From assembly GCF_963678165.1 (NCBI RefSeq), contig NZ_OY782755.1:620001-684000 (forward strand): a stretch of 64,000 nt of DNA, given 5' to 3'. A program made the translations under genes and the position numbers. Below the pieces are notes generated by a model. It was not told where the DNA came from and did no database searches. It saw only the letters and a program-made list of their open reading frames with translations. Every line of letters starts with the position of its first letter. Within the stretch, counting starts at the first letter, position 1. Below, piece after piece: positions 8,867 to 16,966 of the stretch. Origin of the DNA: an uncultured Acetobacteroides sp. GTDB taxonomy: Bacteria; Bacteroidota; Bacteroidia; Bacteroidales; ZOR0009.

Positions 8867-9223
8867 ACAATGCCTTACGCCACCTCTACAATGCTTTACG
8901 GAGCTTCGAGAGAGGCTTACGCCCTTTCGAGGGTAGCCTACGAGGTCTCGACAATAGCTTACGAAGCTTCGAGAGAAGCTTACGCCATCTCGAGAGTAGT
9001 TTACGCCATTTCAAAATTGGTTTACGAGCTCGTAAACTATCGTAGAGAGCTCGTAAACTATCGTAGAGATGGCGTAAACCATCGTCGAAATGGCGTCAGC
9101 TATCGTCGAAATGGCGTAAGCCAGTTTTCGAATGGCGTAAGGCTATCTCGTAGCCCCGTAGACTTTTATATAGATGGTGCGGAGCATCGTAGAGGACCTG
9201 TAGGCTACTGTAGAAGCTGTTTT
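8867..9223. repeat. 21-bp-period array A, two head-to-head arms
   Basis: Seventeen consecutive 21-bp units. The first eight have the form GCTTACGCCATYTCGAGAGTA; the rest are the reverse complement type, ATCGTCGAAATGGCGTAAGC. The arms meet at a perfect 18-bp palindrome, GTTTACGAGCTCGTAAAC (9020-9037), so the whole 357 bp is an imperfect inverted repeat built of short repeats. Because 21 is a multiple of three, a 150-codon frame is open through it, but it has no protein-like features. No known element recognised. Confidence 0.85.
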
Positions 9224-9406
9224 TTTGAGCTTAGAGGGGGTGTGGGGGAGGCGCAGGGCTGCGCGTGTGTGCTACGGAAAGGGTGCTGTGCCAATTATAC
9301 CTCCGAACACCCTATGCCTTAGGGGTAGGCCTTGCTTCGAGGGTACGAGCGGGAGGCTTGGGCGATTAGTGGCGGTGTTTGTGGTGTCTGTCAGGTCTGC
9401 TTTAGG

Positions 9407-9787
9407 CTACATCTCCAGGTGCCTTTCTCTGGATACCTTAATATCGTCCATGTTTTCCTTTGCCCAGCTAACCAGGTTTTGAATAATGGGCAGCAAGCTG
9501 CGGCCTCTTTCCGTTAGCTCGTACTCCACCTTGGGCGGTACCTGCGGGTAGATGGTGCGCTTCACTAGCCCATCGGCCTCGAGGGTTTTTAGGGTTACGG
9601 TAAGCATCTTCTGCGAAATAGTCCCGATGCTCCGATGAAGCTCGTTGAACCGTAGCACGTTCAAATCCCCCAGCAGCATGATAACGAGTATCGACCACTT
9701 GTCTCCTATGCGGTTAAGCACATTTCGTACGGGGCACGATTCTGCGCTTGCGTATTTTTGATACTCTTGTTCTAATGTTAACTCCAT
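9407..9787 (-). CDS. HxlR-family transcriptional regulator
   Basis: A 126-residue winged-helix protein with the HxlR hallmark CPVRNVLNRIGDKWSILVI (residues 18-36), including the conserved cysteine used by several members to sense electrophiles. It continues with RFNELHRSIGTISQKMLTVT (recognition helix) and the wing PPKVEYELTERGRSLLPI. It diverges from the NmrA-type quinone oxidoreductase at 10027, the same arrangement as E. coli qorB (ytfG) and its HxlR-family neighbour ytfH. It probably represses that gene and itself through the inverted repeat at 9840-9863. Confidence 0.93.
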   Translation of the reverse strand: MELTLEQEYQKYASAESCPVRNVLNRIGDKWSILVIMLLGDLNVLRFNELHRSIGTISQKMLTVTLKTLEADGLVKRTIYPQVPPKVEYELTERGRSLLPIIQNLVSWAKENMDDIKVSRERHLEM

Positions 9788-9839
9788 AGCCGTAAACTTT
9801 TCTTCATTTTTTTAGTTTCATATAGCGCTGATTGCTACC

Positions 9840-9863
9840 AATACTTACCTGTAGGTAAGTATT
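9840..9863. promoter_or_regulatory. Probable HxlR operator
   Basis: Inverted repeat with arms AATACTTACC and GGTAAGTATT around TGTA, 53 bp upstream of the HxlR start and in the divergent promoter region. A further half-site GTAAGTAT is at 9924-9931, beside a Bacteroidota-like -7 element TATCTTTG (9905-9912) for the oxidoreductase gene. Position and symmetry suggest the regulator's binding site. Confidence 0.6.
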
Positions 9864-10026
9864 TGAGTTTCATGTGCGTTATTTTATTTGCCATGAAGGC
9901 CACTTATCTTTGAGTTGCCAAAAGTAAGTATATAACCAATGTATAGCAACCTGGTTTGTCAACATTAACAGCTTACGGGTTGGTATTACAGGCAAGGATA
10001 TCATTAATTAAAGGAAGGAGTACCGT

Positions 10027-10872
10027 ATGAAAATTGGAGTTACAGGCGCTACCGGGCAGCTAGGTCGGCTGGTAGTTGAGGAGCTAAAGAAAAGAGTATC
10101 GGCAGATGCCATTGTTGCACTGGTTCGTACACCTAGTAAAGCCGCAGACATGGGTGTAGAGAGCTACGAGTTCGACTACAACAACCCTGATGATTTAGTA
10201 TGTGCCCTTGCTGGCATCGATAGGCTGCTGCTCATCTCGAGTAGCGAAATTGGGCAACGTGCGAGGCAGCATGCCAACGTTGTGGAGGCAGCAAAGAAGG
10301 CCGGGGTTAAGTGGATTGTGTATACGAGCTTGCTGCATGCCGACACCTCGTCGTTGAGCCTTGCCGAGGAGCATAGGGCAACCGAAAAGGTGCTAAAGGA
10401 GTCGGGAATACCGTACACGCTGCTTCGCAATGGCTGGTACACCGAAAACTATACCGGATCGATACCTGGCGCAATAGCTGCAGGCGCGCTTATTGGTAGC
10501 GCGGGCAACGGCAAGATTGCCTCGGCCGCTCGTGCCGACTTCGCAGAGGCCGCCGCAGTGGTGCTGACCGATCAAGAGCATCAGCATAAGGTTTACGAGC
10601 TTGCCGGCGACAATGCCTACACGCTTGCCGACTTGGCCGCCGAGGTTTCGCGCCAAACCGGGAATGCACTTCCCTACCAAGATCTTTCGGAGGCCGACTA
10701 TGCAGGCATTCTGAAGAATGTGGGACTACCCGAGGGGCTGGCCTACGCCATTGCAGGATGGGATGTGGCGGCTTCGAAGAACGATCTGTTCGACAACGGC
10801 CATCAGCTGTCCAAACTAATCGGGCATGCAACAACTCCGATGTCCGATACTGTTGCCGCAACGCTCGCCTAG
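10027..10872 (+). CDS. NAD(P)H:quinone oxidoreductase, NmrA/QOR2 type
   Basis: 281 residues. The N-terminal dinucleotide motif GATGQLG (residues 7-13) starts a Rossmann fold; IVYTSLLHAD and the LRNGWYTENY segment are characteristic of the QOR2/NmrA-like atypical short-chain reductases (E. coli YtfG). They reduce quinones at the expense of NADPH and help detoxify electrophiles. An AAGGAAGGAG purine run lies just before the ATG. Divergent from the HxlR regulator, which likely controls it. Confidence 0.92.
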   Translation: MKIGVTGATGQLGRLVVEELKKRVSADAIVALVRTPSKAADMGVESYEFDYNNPDDLVCALAGIDRLLLISSSEIGQRARQHANVVEAAKKAGVKWIVYTSLLHADTSSLSLAEEHRATEKVLKESGIPYTLLRNGWYTENYTGSIPGAIAAGALIGSAGNGKIASAARADFAEAAAVVLTDQEHQHKVYELAGDNAYTLADLAAEVSRQTGNALPYQDLSEADYAGILKNVGLPEGLAYAIAGWDVAASKNDLFDNGHQLSKLIGHATTPMSDTVAATLA

Positions 10873-11070
10873 CGGCACCCACTAGGCAGCGTAGCAGGTG
10901 CGCTCATCGCCGTTAGGCCAAGGAATAATCGATGAGCCTTTTTGCTATTAAGCCACATATATTGCTGTTGGCTTTAGGAAACGGATAGCTAATAGGAGAA
11001 ACAAGGAACTTTTATCCCATTGCCGTACACTATATGATGGGCTAAAGCACCTTGTTGGCAAATAACTTGC

Positions 11071-11100
11071 AATTGCCGTCAGCTAATGTTGACGGCAATT
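11071..11100 (+). terminator. Rho-independent terminator-like hairpin
   Basis: Arms AATTGCCGTCA and TGACGGCAATT with an 8-nt loop, followed by ATGCTTTTTA, about 200 bp after the quinone oxidoreductase stop. The rest of the gap 10873-11453 shows no gene or recognised RNA. Confidence 0.7.
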
Positions 11101-11453
11101 ATGCTTTTTAAAGCAGCATCCTTGCGCTTAGCCTGACAGCTAAGGGGTGAAATCTCCTCCCACATGTAGCTCTATTCCGCAGGAGATGCCTCTGTAAGCC
11201 CGGCATGATAGCTCTGATTGTGCGATATGCTTAAGTTGGCGACGTTGGCCGGTGCGGGAGTCTTTTATTCTAGGGAATGCCTATTCTATAGCTCCAAAAT
11301 TCTGCCGTTTAGCTTCTGTATAGCTTCAGAAAAGCTTCCAGTTAAAACCTGTATGCTAAATCATCTTTATTCTTACCAGCTACCTTAAGTGTTGGCAAAC
11401 AATGAATACTATATTTTGTTGATAATGGTACAAATACATTATATCAAGCGGGT

Positions 11454-11756
11454 ATGAAGGCATTAACAAAAGAGGAGGTGACTTGCTACCTCGAACTTCA
11501 CCTAAGAGATTGGACTTTTGATGGGAATGCTATCAAAAGAGACTTCGTTTTTAAAACCTTTGTTGAGGCATTCTCGTTTATGACCGTGATAGCTTTGTTG
11601 GCGGAGAAGCTAGATCACCATCCTAGCTGGAGTAATGAGTATAATAGGGTGAGCATCTCGTTAAGTACCCATTCGTCTAAAGGAATTACGCAGCTTGATT
11701 TTGATCTAGCCGGCATTGCCGATATGGCATACAAGAGGTGCGAGGTTGAGGACTAG
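11454..11756 (+). CDS. Pterin-4a-carbinolamine dehydratase
   Basis: A 100-residue protein with the family motif EKLDHHPSWSNEYNRVSISL, ending in the LSTHSSKGIT...D region: the conserved H-H-P, aromatic, histidine and aspartate pattern of 4a-hydroxytetrahydrobiopterin dehydratases. The enzyme dehydrates the carbinolamine formed by pterin-dependent hydroxylases; in bacteria without such hydroxylases its role is unclear, with molybdopterin-related functions proposed. Length is normal. The next gene, a flavin reductase, is 88 bp downstream on the same strand. Confidence 0.9.
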   Translation: MKALTKEEVTCYLELHLRDWTFDGNAIKRDFVFKTFVEAFSFMTVIALLAEKLDHHPSWSNEYNRVSISLSTHSSKGITQLDFDLAGIADMAYKRCEVED

Positions 11757-11844
11757 TGCCAACTTCTATGTAGCAAATTAGGCAACGCTGGAACGGATGA
11801 CCTCTTACTTTACAGAATGTCCAACTATTAAAAAGCGTACAAGA

Positions 11845-12516
11845 ATGAGTAGGAATATTGTTAAGGTTGAGTCTATCGGTAAGGTAACTCATGATGTGGT
11901 GCGCATTGTAACCACAAAGCCTGATGGATTTATCTTCGAACCCGGACAGGCAACAGAAATTGCTATTAACAAAGCAGGCTGGGTGGATGAAACACGGCCA
12001 TTTACGTTTACCTGCCTTCCCGATGACCCCTACCTTGAGTTTACCATTAAAATATATCCATCCCGAGCAGGGGTTACCAATCAGCTGCGAATGCTAAAGA
12101 AGGGTGATGAGCTGATCTTAAACGATGTGTTTGGCACCATCGCATACAAGAATGCGGGTGTGTTTATCGCAGGAGGTGCAGGTGTTACCCCATTTATCTC
12201 CATCTTCCGATATCTTAAAAGTAGAGGCAAAATAGGGCGCAACATGCTGGTTTTTGCCAACAAAACTAGAGCCGATATTATTCTTGAAAAGGAGTTTAAG
12301 GATATGCTGGGTGATAGATTCGTAAATATCCTATCGGAAGAAGAGGTGGAAGGTTTTCATCACGGGTTTATCAACGAGGAGTTCTTGAAGAAAGTAATAC
12401 CAGACCTTAAGATGCACTTTTACCTATGTGGTCCCCCTCCAATGATGGACGCTCTTCTTCTGCAGCTAACCAATCTTGGTGTTGATGAAGGCTTTATTGT
12501 AACGGAGGAAATGTAA
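11845..12516 (+). CDS. Flavodoxin/ferredoxin reductase-like FAD oxidoreductase
   Basis: From the ATG at 11845 the protein begins MSRNIVKVESIGKVTHDVVR, the normal family start; an upstream in-frame ATG at 11797 would add 16 poor residues. The FAD-binding motif is ETRPFTFT, the NAD(P) pyrophosphate loop GGAGVTPFISIFRYL, and the C-terminal NAD motif YLCGPPPMMDALLLQL. This is the single-domain FNR fold without a ferredoxin domain. Likely an electron shuttle between NAD(P)H and an unidentified acceptor. It follows the pterin dehydratase. Confidence 0.85.
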   Translation: MSRNIVKVESIGKVTHDVVRIVTTKPDGFIFEPGQATEIAINKAGWVDETRPFTFTCLPDDPYLEFTIKIYPSRAGVTNQLRMLKKGDELILNDVFGTIAYKNAGVFIAGGAGVTPFISIFRYLKSRGKIGRNMLVFANKTRADIILEKEFKDMLGDRFVNILSEEEVEGFHHGFINEEFLKKVIPDLKMHFYLCGPPPMMDALLLQLTNLGVDEGFIVTEEM

Positions 12517-12833
12517 AAGCAGGTTGATAACCTGTTCCCATAGTATTTAGTAAAGCCTAAGAACAGGAAGCGCTAATTCGTGCGTCCCTTTGAATCCTTT
12601 GTGTTTTAGGAAGATGTTAAATGAAAGATTTAGTACTGTCGTTAGATATACACGGCAGTGCATATCTACGGAAGAATGACCTCCACACCCTCTGTACCTC
12701 AGCGTCTCTGTGTTTAGAAGGGGATAAGACAGAAGATTAAGCGCGAGCCTTCGCGGCTATACAAATAAAAAACCGTCGTGCCCTTTGTGGAAAAGAACCA
12801 GTGAAGATCAGCCTTGTCTGTGTAAGCTGCGTT
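12517..12833. other. Gene-free stretch with low-complexity G/T-rich phrases
   Basis: No gene is supported. It contains phrases such as TCCTTTGTGTTTTAGG (about 12595), CTCAGCGTCTCTGTGTTTAG (about 12697) and CGTGCCCTTTGTGG (about 12777). The last recurs near 14675-14702 (TCCTTTGTGCCCTTTGTGG), so these are fragments of another dispersed repeat. Confidence 0.4.
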
Positions 12834-14129
12834 CTAATCAAAGACCACCCGAAACTCCGTTTGCCCCGGCTTAACCGTCTGTAGCGATAGTTGGAACTGG
12901 TGGTTGAGCAGTATCTCGCGGGTAAACATCAGCCCGATGCCCTGTCCGTTGGTTTTGGTGGAGTAGAAGGGGGTAAAGAGCATGCTCTGATCCTTGGGGC
13001 TGATACCCTTACCGTTGTCCTGCACCACAAGGGTGGTAGGATTGGTGCTCACCTTAATGGCAATTGCTCCCTTACGGTCGATGGCCTCGATGCTATTCTT
13101 TACGATGTTGATGATAACCTGCTCCATCTGTACCATATCGGCAAATACAACGGGAGAGGGGTCGGGGATTTCAATTGAAAGGGAGATCTCGCGCTTGCAG
13201 CATTCGGCTTCGAGTAGCAGATGTATGGAGCCGATCAGCGATTTCAGCGATACGGGCTGACGTACCGGCTCGGGGATCTTTACCACCTCCGAGAAGTTGG
13301 ACATGAGCTGGCAGAGGTTCTTCCCCCGTTCGGTGGCGATATCAATAACGTTGCGGAAGTCGTTGGCATACGACAGCTGGCTCTGCTGAAGGTTCGAAGA
13401 TAGCAGGTTAAGCATGGAGTTGGTGGCCCCAATGGTGTTGTTTACCTCGTGCGACATCAGGCGGATGACCTTCTCGTAGGCCTTCTTCTCGGTTTTGATA
13501 AGCTCCTGCGTGAGCTCCTCCACCAGGATAAACGGGTGCTGAAAGCCCCTATCGATGAAGTAGGAGCGGGTACACTTGTAGGCGTGGATGCCGTTGAGGC
13601 GGATGATGCGCTGCTCGTTGGGCTGCAGCTGCTCCATCTCCAGGGCTAGGGGATGGTTTATCTGGTCGAGAGCCATGCCTGTGGCCTCTTCTACCTTTAG
13701 CAGGCGGCTGGCGGCAGGGTTTAGCGAGCTGATGCGGTTGTCGAAGTCGAGGATGATAACCCCCAAGGGCGAGGCGCTTACCATCAGATCGAGGAAGTAG
13801 TGCTGCTCGCGTACGCGAAGGCGTTCCTCCTTGAGCTGGGCCATCATTCGGTTGAACAGATCGATGAGCCGATCCATATCGGGTTGCCCTGTACGGGGTA
13901 GCCGCGAGCTGAAATCCTGCTCCTTGAGCAGCTCAGCGCCGCTAGCAATCTCGTTTACGGGTTTAATGATGATTTGGTAGAAGTAGATAATGGCTAAAAG
14001 GAGCAGCAGCGCAAAGGCCTCGGCAACTAGTAGCATTAGATGGCTGTTACGGTAGCCGTAAAATAGCATGGCAGCCAGTACAAGGTATAGAATTACGGAG
14101 GAAGTCCAGAATCGGAACTTTAGCTTCAT
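12834..14129 (-). CDS. NtrY-like sensor histidine kinase of the export locus
   Basis: 431 residues: two membrane helices (about 9-25 and 31-53), a HAMP-like segment (54-108), a PAS-like domain (108-200) and a HisKA/HATPase core. The phosphoacceptor is His227 in LMSHEVNN. Then come the N-box IINIVKNSIEA, the G1 box DNGKGI and the G2 box GQGIGLMF. The short periplasmic loop suggests sensing within the membrane or cytoplasm. It diverges from the exporter operon whose last gene is an NtrC-type response regulator, its probable partner at 23547-24908. Confidence 0.92.
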   Translation of the reverse strand: MKLKFRFWTSSVILYLVLAAMLFYGYRNSHLMLLVAEAFALLLLLAIIYFYQIIIKPVNEIASGAELLKEQDFSSRLPRTGQPDMDRLIDLFNRMMAQLKEERLRVREQHYFLDLMVSASPLGVIILDFDNRISSLNPAASRLLKVEEATGMALDQINHPLALEMEQLQPNEQRIIRLNGIHAYKCTRSYFIDRGFQHPFILVEELTQELIKTEKKAYEKVIRLMSHEVNNTIGATNSMLNLLSSNLQQSQLSYANDFRNVIDIATERGKNLCQLMSNFSEVVKIPEPVRQPVSLKSLIGSIHLLLEAECCKREISLSIEIPDPSPVVFADMVQMEQVIINIVKNSIEAIDRKGAIAIKVSTNPTTLVVQDNGKGISPKDQSMLFTPFYSTKTNGQGIGLMFTREILLNHQFQLSLQTVKPGQTEFRVVFD

Positions 14130-14189
14130 TGGTATAGATATGTTTGGGCGCTAATGTAGGAAAATTTACGGGTAGGTTCTTCCGCAAAG

Positions 14190-14665
14190 CTGCAAGGCGA
14201 TCCAGAGAACTCGGAGCCTTTCCCATAATTGTTAGGCTACGTTTTTTTTCAAAGTCCAGAGCATAATCAGAGCTCTTTATCCCCTCCGAGGAGGGGCAGG
14301 GGGTGGGTGACGACTTCCCAACCCACCCCAACCCCTCCCAAGGAGGGGATAATCCATTTCAATTATGCGTTGATGCTTACTGTTGATCTTCAACCCTTCA
14401 AAAGCAGGATATTGGATACTACTCTTTCCCCTAAACACAGCGGCAAGGCGATACAGAGAATACGGAGCCTTTCCCATAATTGTTAGGCTACGTTTTTTCT
14501 CAAAGTCCAGAACTTAATCAAGGCTCTTTATCCTCCCGCTTAGGCGGGAGGCAGGGGTGTATAGCATATTACCCACCCCAACCCCTCCCAAGGAGGGGAA
14601 AATCAGTTTCAATTATACGTTGATGCTTACTATCGATCTTCAATCCTTCAGCACAGGGTGTTGGG
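14190..14665. repeat. About 250-bp tandem duplication carrying palindromic repeats
   Basis: The block starting CAAGGCGATCCAGAGAA at 14190 recurs at about 14442 with CAAGGCGATACAGAGAA. Both continue through CGGAGCCTTTCCCATAATTG, a pair of facing CCCCTCC/GGAGGGG repeats (14277-14352 and 14529-14602) and a TTTCAATTATRCGTTGATGC tail. It lies between the divergent kinase and adaptor genes, ahead of the promoter. Confidence 0.75.
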
Positions 14666-14739
14666 AATCATTCTTCGTGCTATCCTTTGTGCCCTTTGTG
14701 GTAAAATAAGCAGCGAGTATCATTTCTATCCCCTTCATC

Positions 14740-14770
14740 GGTGTTCGAGCACTGTTCGAAATCGAACACC
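14740..14770 (+). promoter_or_regulatory. Probable enhancer (UAS) for the sigma-54 regulator
   Basis: Outer arms GGTGTTCGA and TCGAACACC flank an inner TGTTCGA-AA-TCGAACA palindrome; another TGTTCG follows at 14775. The cluster sits about 75-105 bp upstream of the -24/-12 promoter at 14844, the usual distance for an NtrC-family activator site. Confidence 0.7.
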
Positions 14771-14843
14771 ATCTGTTCGTTAATGCACACTTTTTTGAGA
14801 TCTAATTTCTGTAACATTCAGACTTCGAGTAAAGTCTGTTTTG

Positions 14844-14859
14844 TGGCATGCCAATTGCC
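14844..14859 (+). promoter_or_regulatory. Sigma-54 promoter of the exporter operon
   Basis: TGGCATGCCAATTGCC matches the sigma-54 consensus TGGCAYR-N4-TTGCW except for its last base, with GG and GC at the required spacing. It lies 34 bp before the adaptor ATG at 14893, so transcription should start near 14870. This argues against the upstream ATG at 14848, which would lie inside the promoter. Confidence 0.82.
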
Positions 14860-14892
14860 AACAGGTATGTCAAAATAAAAAATAGTACAGTA

Positions 14893-16140
14893 ATGGACAG
14901 AAGCATCCCTCAAGAGGTAATACGTAGGCGAAAAAGGAAAACCGTCATAATCGCTGCAGCCGTTGCTGTTGCATTACTTATAGGGATAACCACCCTTTTT
15001 AGCTTCCTGCGCTCGGGAATATCGGCAAAGGATATCGATGTTGCCGTGGTCGATAAGGGCGAGGTCGACATTTCGGTGTCCGCATCGGGTAAGGTTGTTC
15101 CGCTATCGGAGCAAATCATCACCTCGCCAATAGCATCGAGGGTTGTGGAGGTGTACAAGAAGTCCGGCGATAAGGTAGCGGTTGGCGATCTAATTCTGAA
15201 GCTCGATCTGGATGCCGCAACCTCCGACTATGGAAAGATGAACGACGAGTTATCGATGAAGCAGTGCAAGCTCGAGCAGCAGGGCGTTACCGTAAAGAGC
15301 CAGCTCTCCGATCTTAGAATGCAGCTGGCCATTGCCGATATGAAGCTGAAGCGAATGGCGGCCGAGCTGAAGAACGAGCACTACTTGGACAGCATCGGGG
15401 CAAGTACCAGCGATAAGGTACGGCAGGCGGAGCTCAACTACAAGGTGGAGTCGCTCCTCTACGAGCAGCTTAAGCAGCGCTATAGCAACGAGCAGCTCAC
15501 CTCGTCGGCCAACATAAAGATGTCGAAGCTGGAGTACAACATTGCAAAGAAAAGCGTGGTGCTTATGGGCAAAACCATGAGCGAGGCGCAGGTTCGCGCG
15601 CCCCGTTCGGCCGTCCTAACCTGGGTAAACAACCAGATAGGATCAACCGTGGCGCAGGGGGCGCAGCTCGCCATTGTCTCGGACCTTAACGACTTTAAGG
15701 TGGAGGGCGAGATTGCCGACTCGTATGCCGACAGGGTGAGCCCAGGCGCTAAGGTAGCTGTGCGCGTTGGAAACCAAACGCTGGAGGGGAGCGTGGGCAA
15801 TGTTACCCCATCGGTAAAGAATGGCATCATCGAGTTTACCGTCATGCTAAAGGAGAGCAGCAGCACAAAGCTGCGCTCGGGGCTAAAGGTGGACGTTTAC
15901 GTGATAAATGCCATCAGCGAAAATGTGCCTCGGCTGGCCAACGGCTCGTACTACGTGGGCAAGGGCGAGTACGACCTGTGGGTGATTAATGGCGGAGTAG
16001 CCCAAAAGCGTAGGGTGGAGCTTGGCGAAAGCAGCTTCGATAAGGTAGAGGTAAAGCGAGGCCTACATGTGGGCGATCGGGTGATTGTTTCGGATATGTC
16101 GAAGTACAAGAACGCAAGTAGCCTTAAGATTAGGAAATAA
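14893..16140 (+). CDS. HlyD/RND-type periplasmic adaptor of a MacB-like exporter
   Basis: Starting at MDRSIPQEVIRRRKRK, the 415-residue protein has one membrane anchor (about 19-38), a lipoyl half-motif around ASGKVVPLSEQIITSPIAS, a long coiled-coil hairpin (about 100-230) and a second lipoyl half near VRAPRSAVLTWV. Beta-barrel and membrane-proximal domains follow. Such adaptors link an inner-membrane ABC transporter to a TolC channel, both encoded downstream. First gene of the sigma-54-driven operon; 147 bp separate it from the ATPase, in which TTGGTTGTC and GACAACCAA form a distant inverted pair. Confidence 0.93.
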   Translation: MDRSIPQEVIRRRKRKTVIIAAAVAVALLIGITTLFSFLRSGISAKDIDVAVVDKGEVDISVSASGKVVPLSEQIITSPIASRVVEVYKKSGDKVAVGDLILKLDLDAATSDYGKMNDELSMKQCKLEQQGVTVKSQLSDLRMQLAIADMKLKRMAAELKNEHYLDSIGASTSDKVRQAELNYKVESLLYEQLKQRYSNEQLTSSANIKMSKLEYNIAKKSVVLMGKTMSEAQVRAPRSAVLTWVNNQIGSTVAQGAQLAIVSDLNDFKVEGEIADSYADRVSPGAKVAVRVGNQTLEGSVGNVTPSVKNGIIEFTVMLKESSSTKLRSGLKVDVYVINAISENVPRLANGSYYVGKGEYDLWVINGGVAQKRRVELGESSFDKVEVKRGLHVGDRVIVSDMSKYKNASSLKIRK

Positions 16141-16287
16141 TTGGTTGTCTAAATATTGGCTGTTGACAGTCGCTAAGGATGATGGATGTGCGGTGTGTGA
16201 GCGCCTGCATGTTCATTATCCAAACCAAACAAGCTACAAGGACAACCAAGCATGAATGTTGAATAAAACCAGAAAATAGTAAATGAT

Positions 16288-16953
16288 ATGATTACACTAG
16301 AAAACATTAGCAAGGTTTATCAAACCAAGGAGATTGAAACCGTAGCGCTCGAGAATGTGAACTTAACCGTAAACAAGGGCGAGTTTGTATCCATCATGGG
16401 TCCTTCGGGCTGCGGCAAGAGTACGCTACTAAATATTATGGGATTACTCGATGCGCCATCCCTGGGGCAGGTGTCTCTAGGAGGTGTGCTGGTTGATAGC
16501 ATGAAGGACAAGGAGCTGGCGGTACTTCGCAACCAGAAGCTGGGCTTCGTTTTTCAGAGTTTCCACCTTATTCCAGCGCTGAATATCATTGATAATGTGG
16601 AGCTGCCGCTACTCTACCGCAAGGTATCGTCGGGCGAACGTCGTCGGAGGGCGCTGGAGGTTATCGAGAAGGTTGGCCTTTCGCATCGTGCAAAGCACTT
16701 CCCCATGCAGCTCTCGGGCGGACAGTGCCAGCGCGTAGCTATTGCCCGTGCCATCATCGGAAATCCAGAAATTCTGCTTGCCGATGAGCCTACCGGTAAC
16801 CTCGATAGCAAGATGGGCTCCGAAATTATGGAGATCCTGTTCCGCCTGAATAAGGAGGAGGGAACCACCATCGTAATGGTAACGCACGACGATCATATTG
16901 CCAAGCAAACAGGGCGCATCATGCGCTTTTTCGATGGCCGACAAATCCAATAG
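16288..16953 (+). CDS. ABC transporter ATP-binding protein (MacB/LolD type)
   Basis: 221 residues with Walker A GPSGCGKST (38-46), Q-loop region VFQSFHLIPALN, signature LSGGQ (142-146), Walker B ILLADEPTGNLDS and the H-loop VTHDD. The length and the GNLDS phrase are typical of the stand-alone ATPases of MacB/FtsE/LolD systems, which drive mechanotransmission rather than transmembrane passage. It would pair with the FtsX-type permeases encoded next; the first follows 13 bp later. Confidence 0.95.
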   Translation: MITLENISKVYQTKEIETVALENVNLTVNKGEFVSIMGPSGCGKSTLLNIMGLLDAPSLGQVSLGGVLVDSMKDKELAVLRNQKLGFVFQSFHLIPALNIIDNVELPLLYRKVSSGERRRRALEVIEKVGLSHRAKHFPMQLSGGQCQRVAIARAIIGNPEILLADEPTGNLDSKMGSEIMEILFRLNKEEGTTIVMVTHDDHIAKQTGRIMRFFDGRQIQ

Positions 16954-16966
16954 AAACAGCAGGAGT

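Noticed and set aside
8870-9322. 150-codon open frame through array A as a repeat protein
   Set aside because: The frame is open because the unit length is divisible by three. The product lacks a signal, hydrophobic core or conserved pattern, and the inverted half changes the peptide completely.
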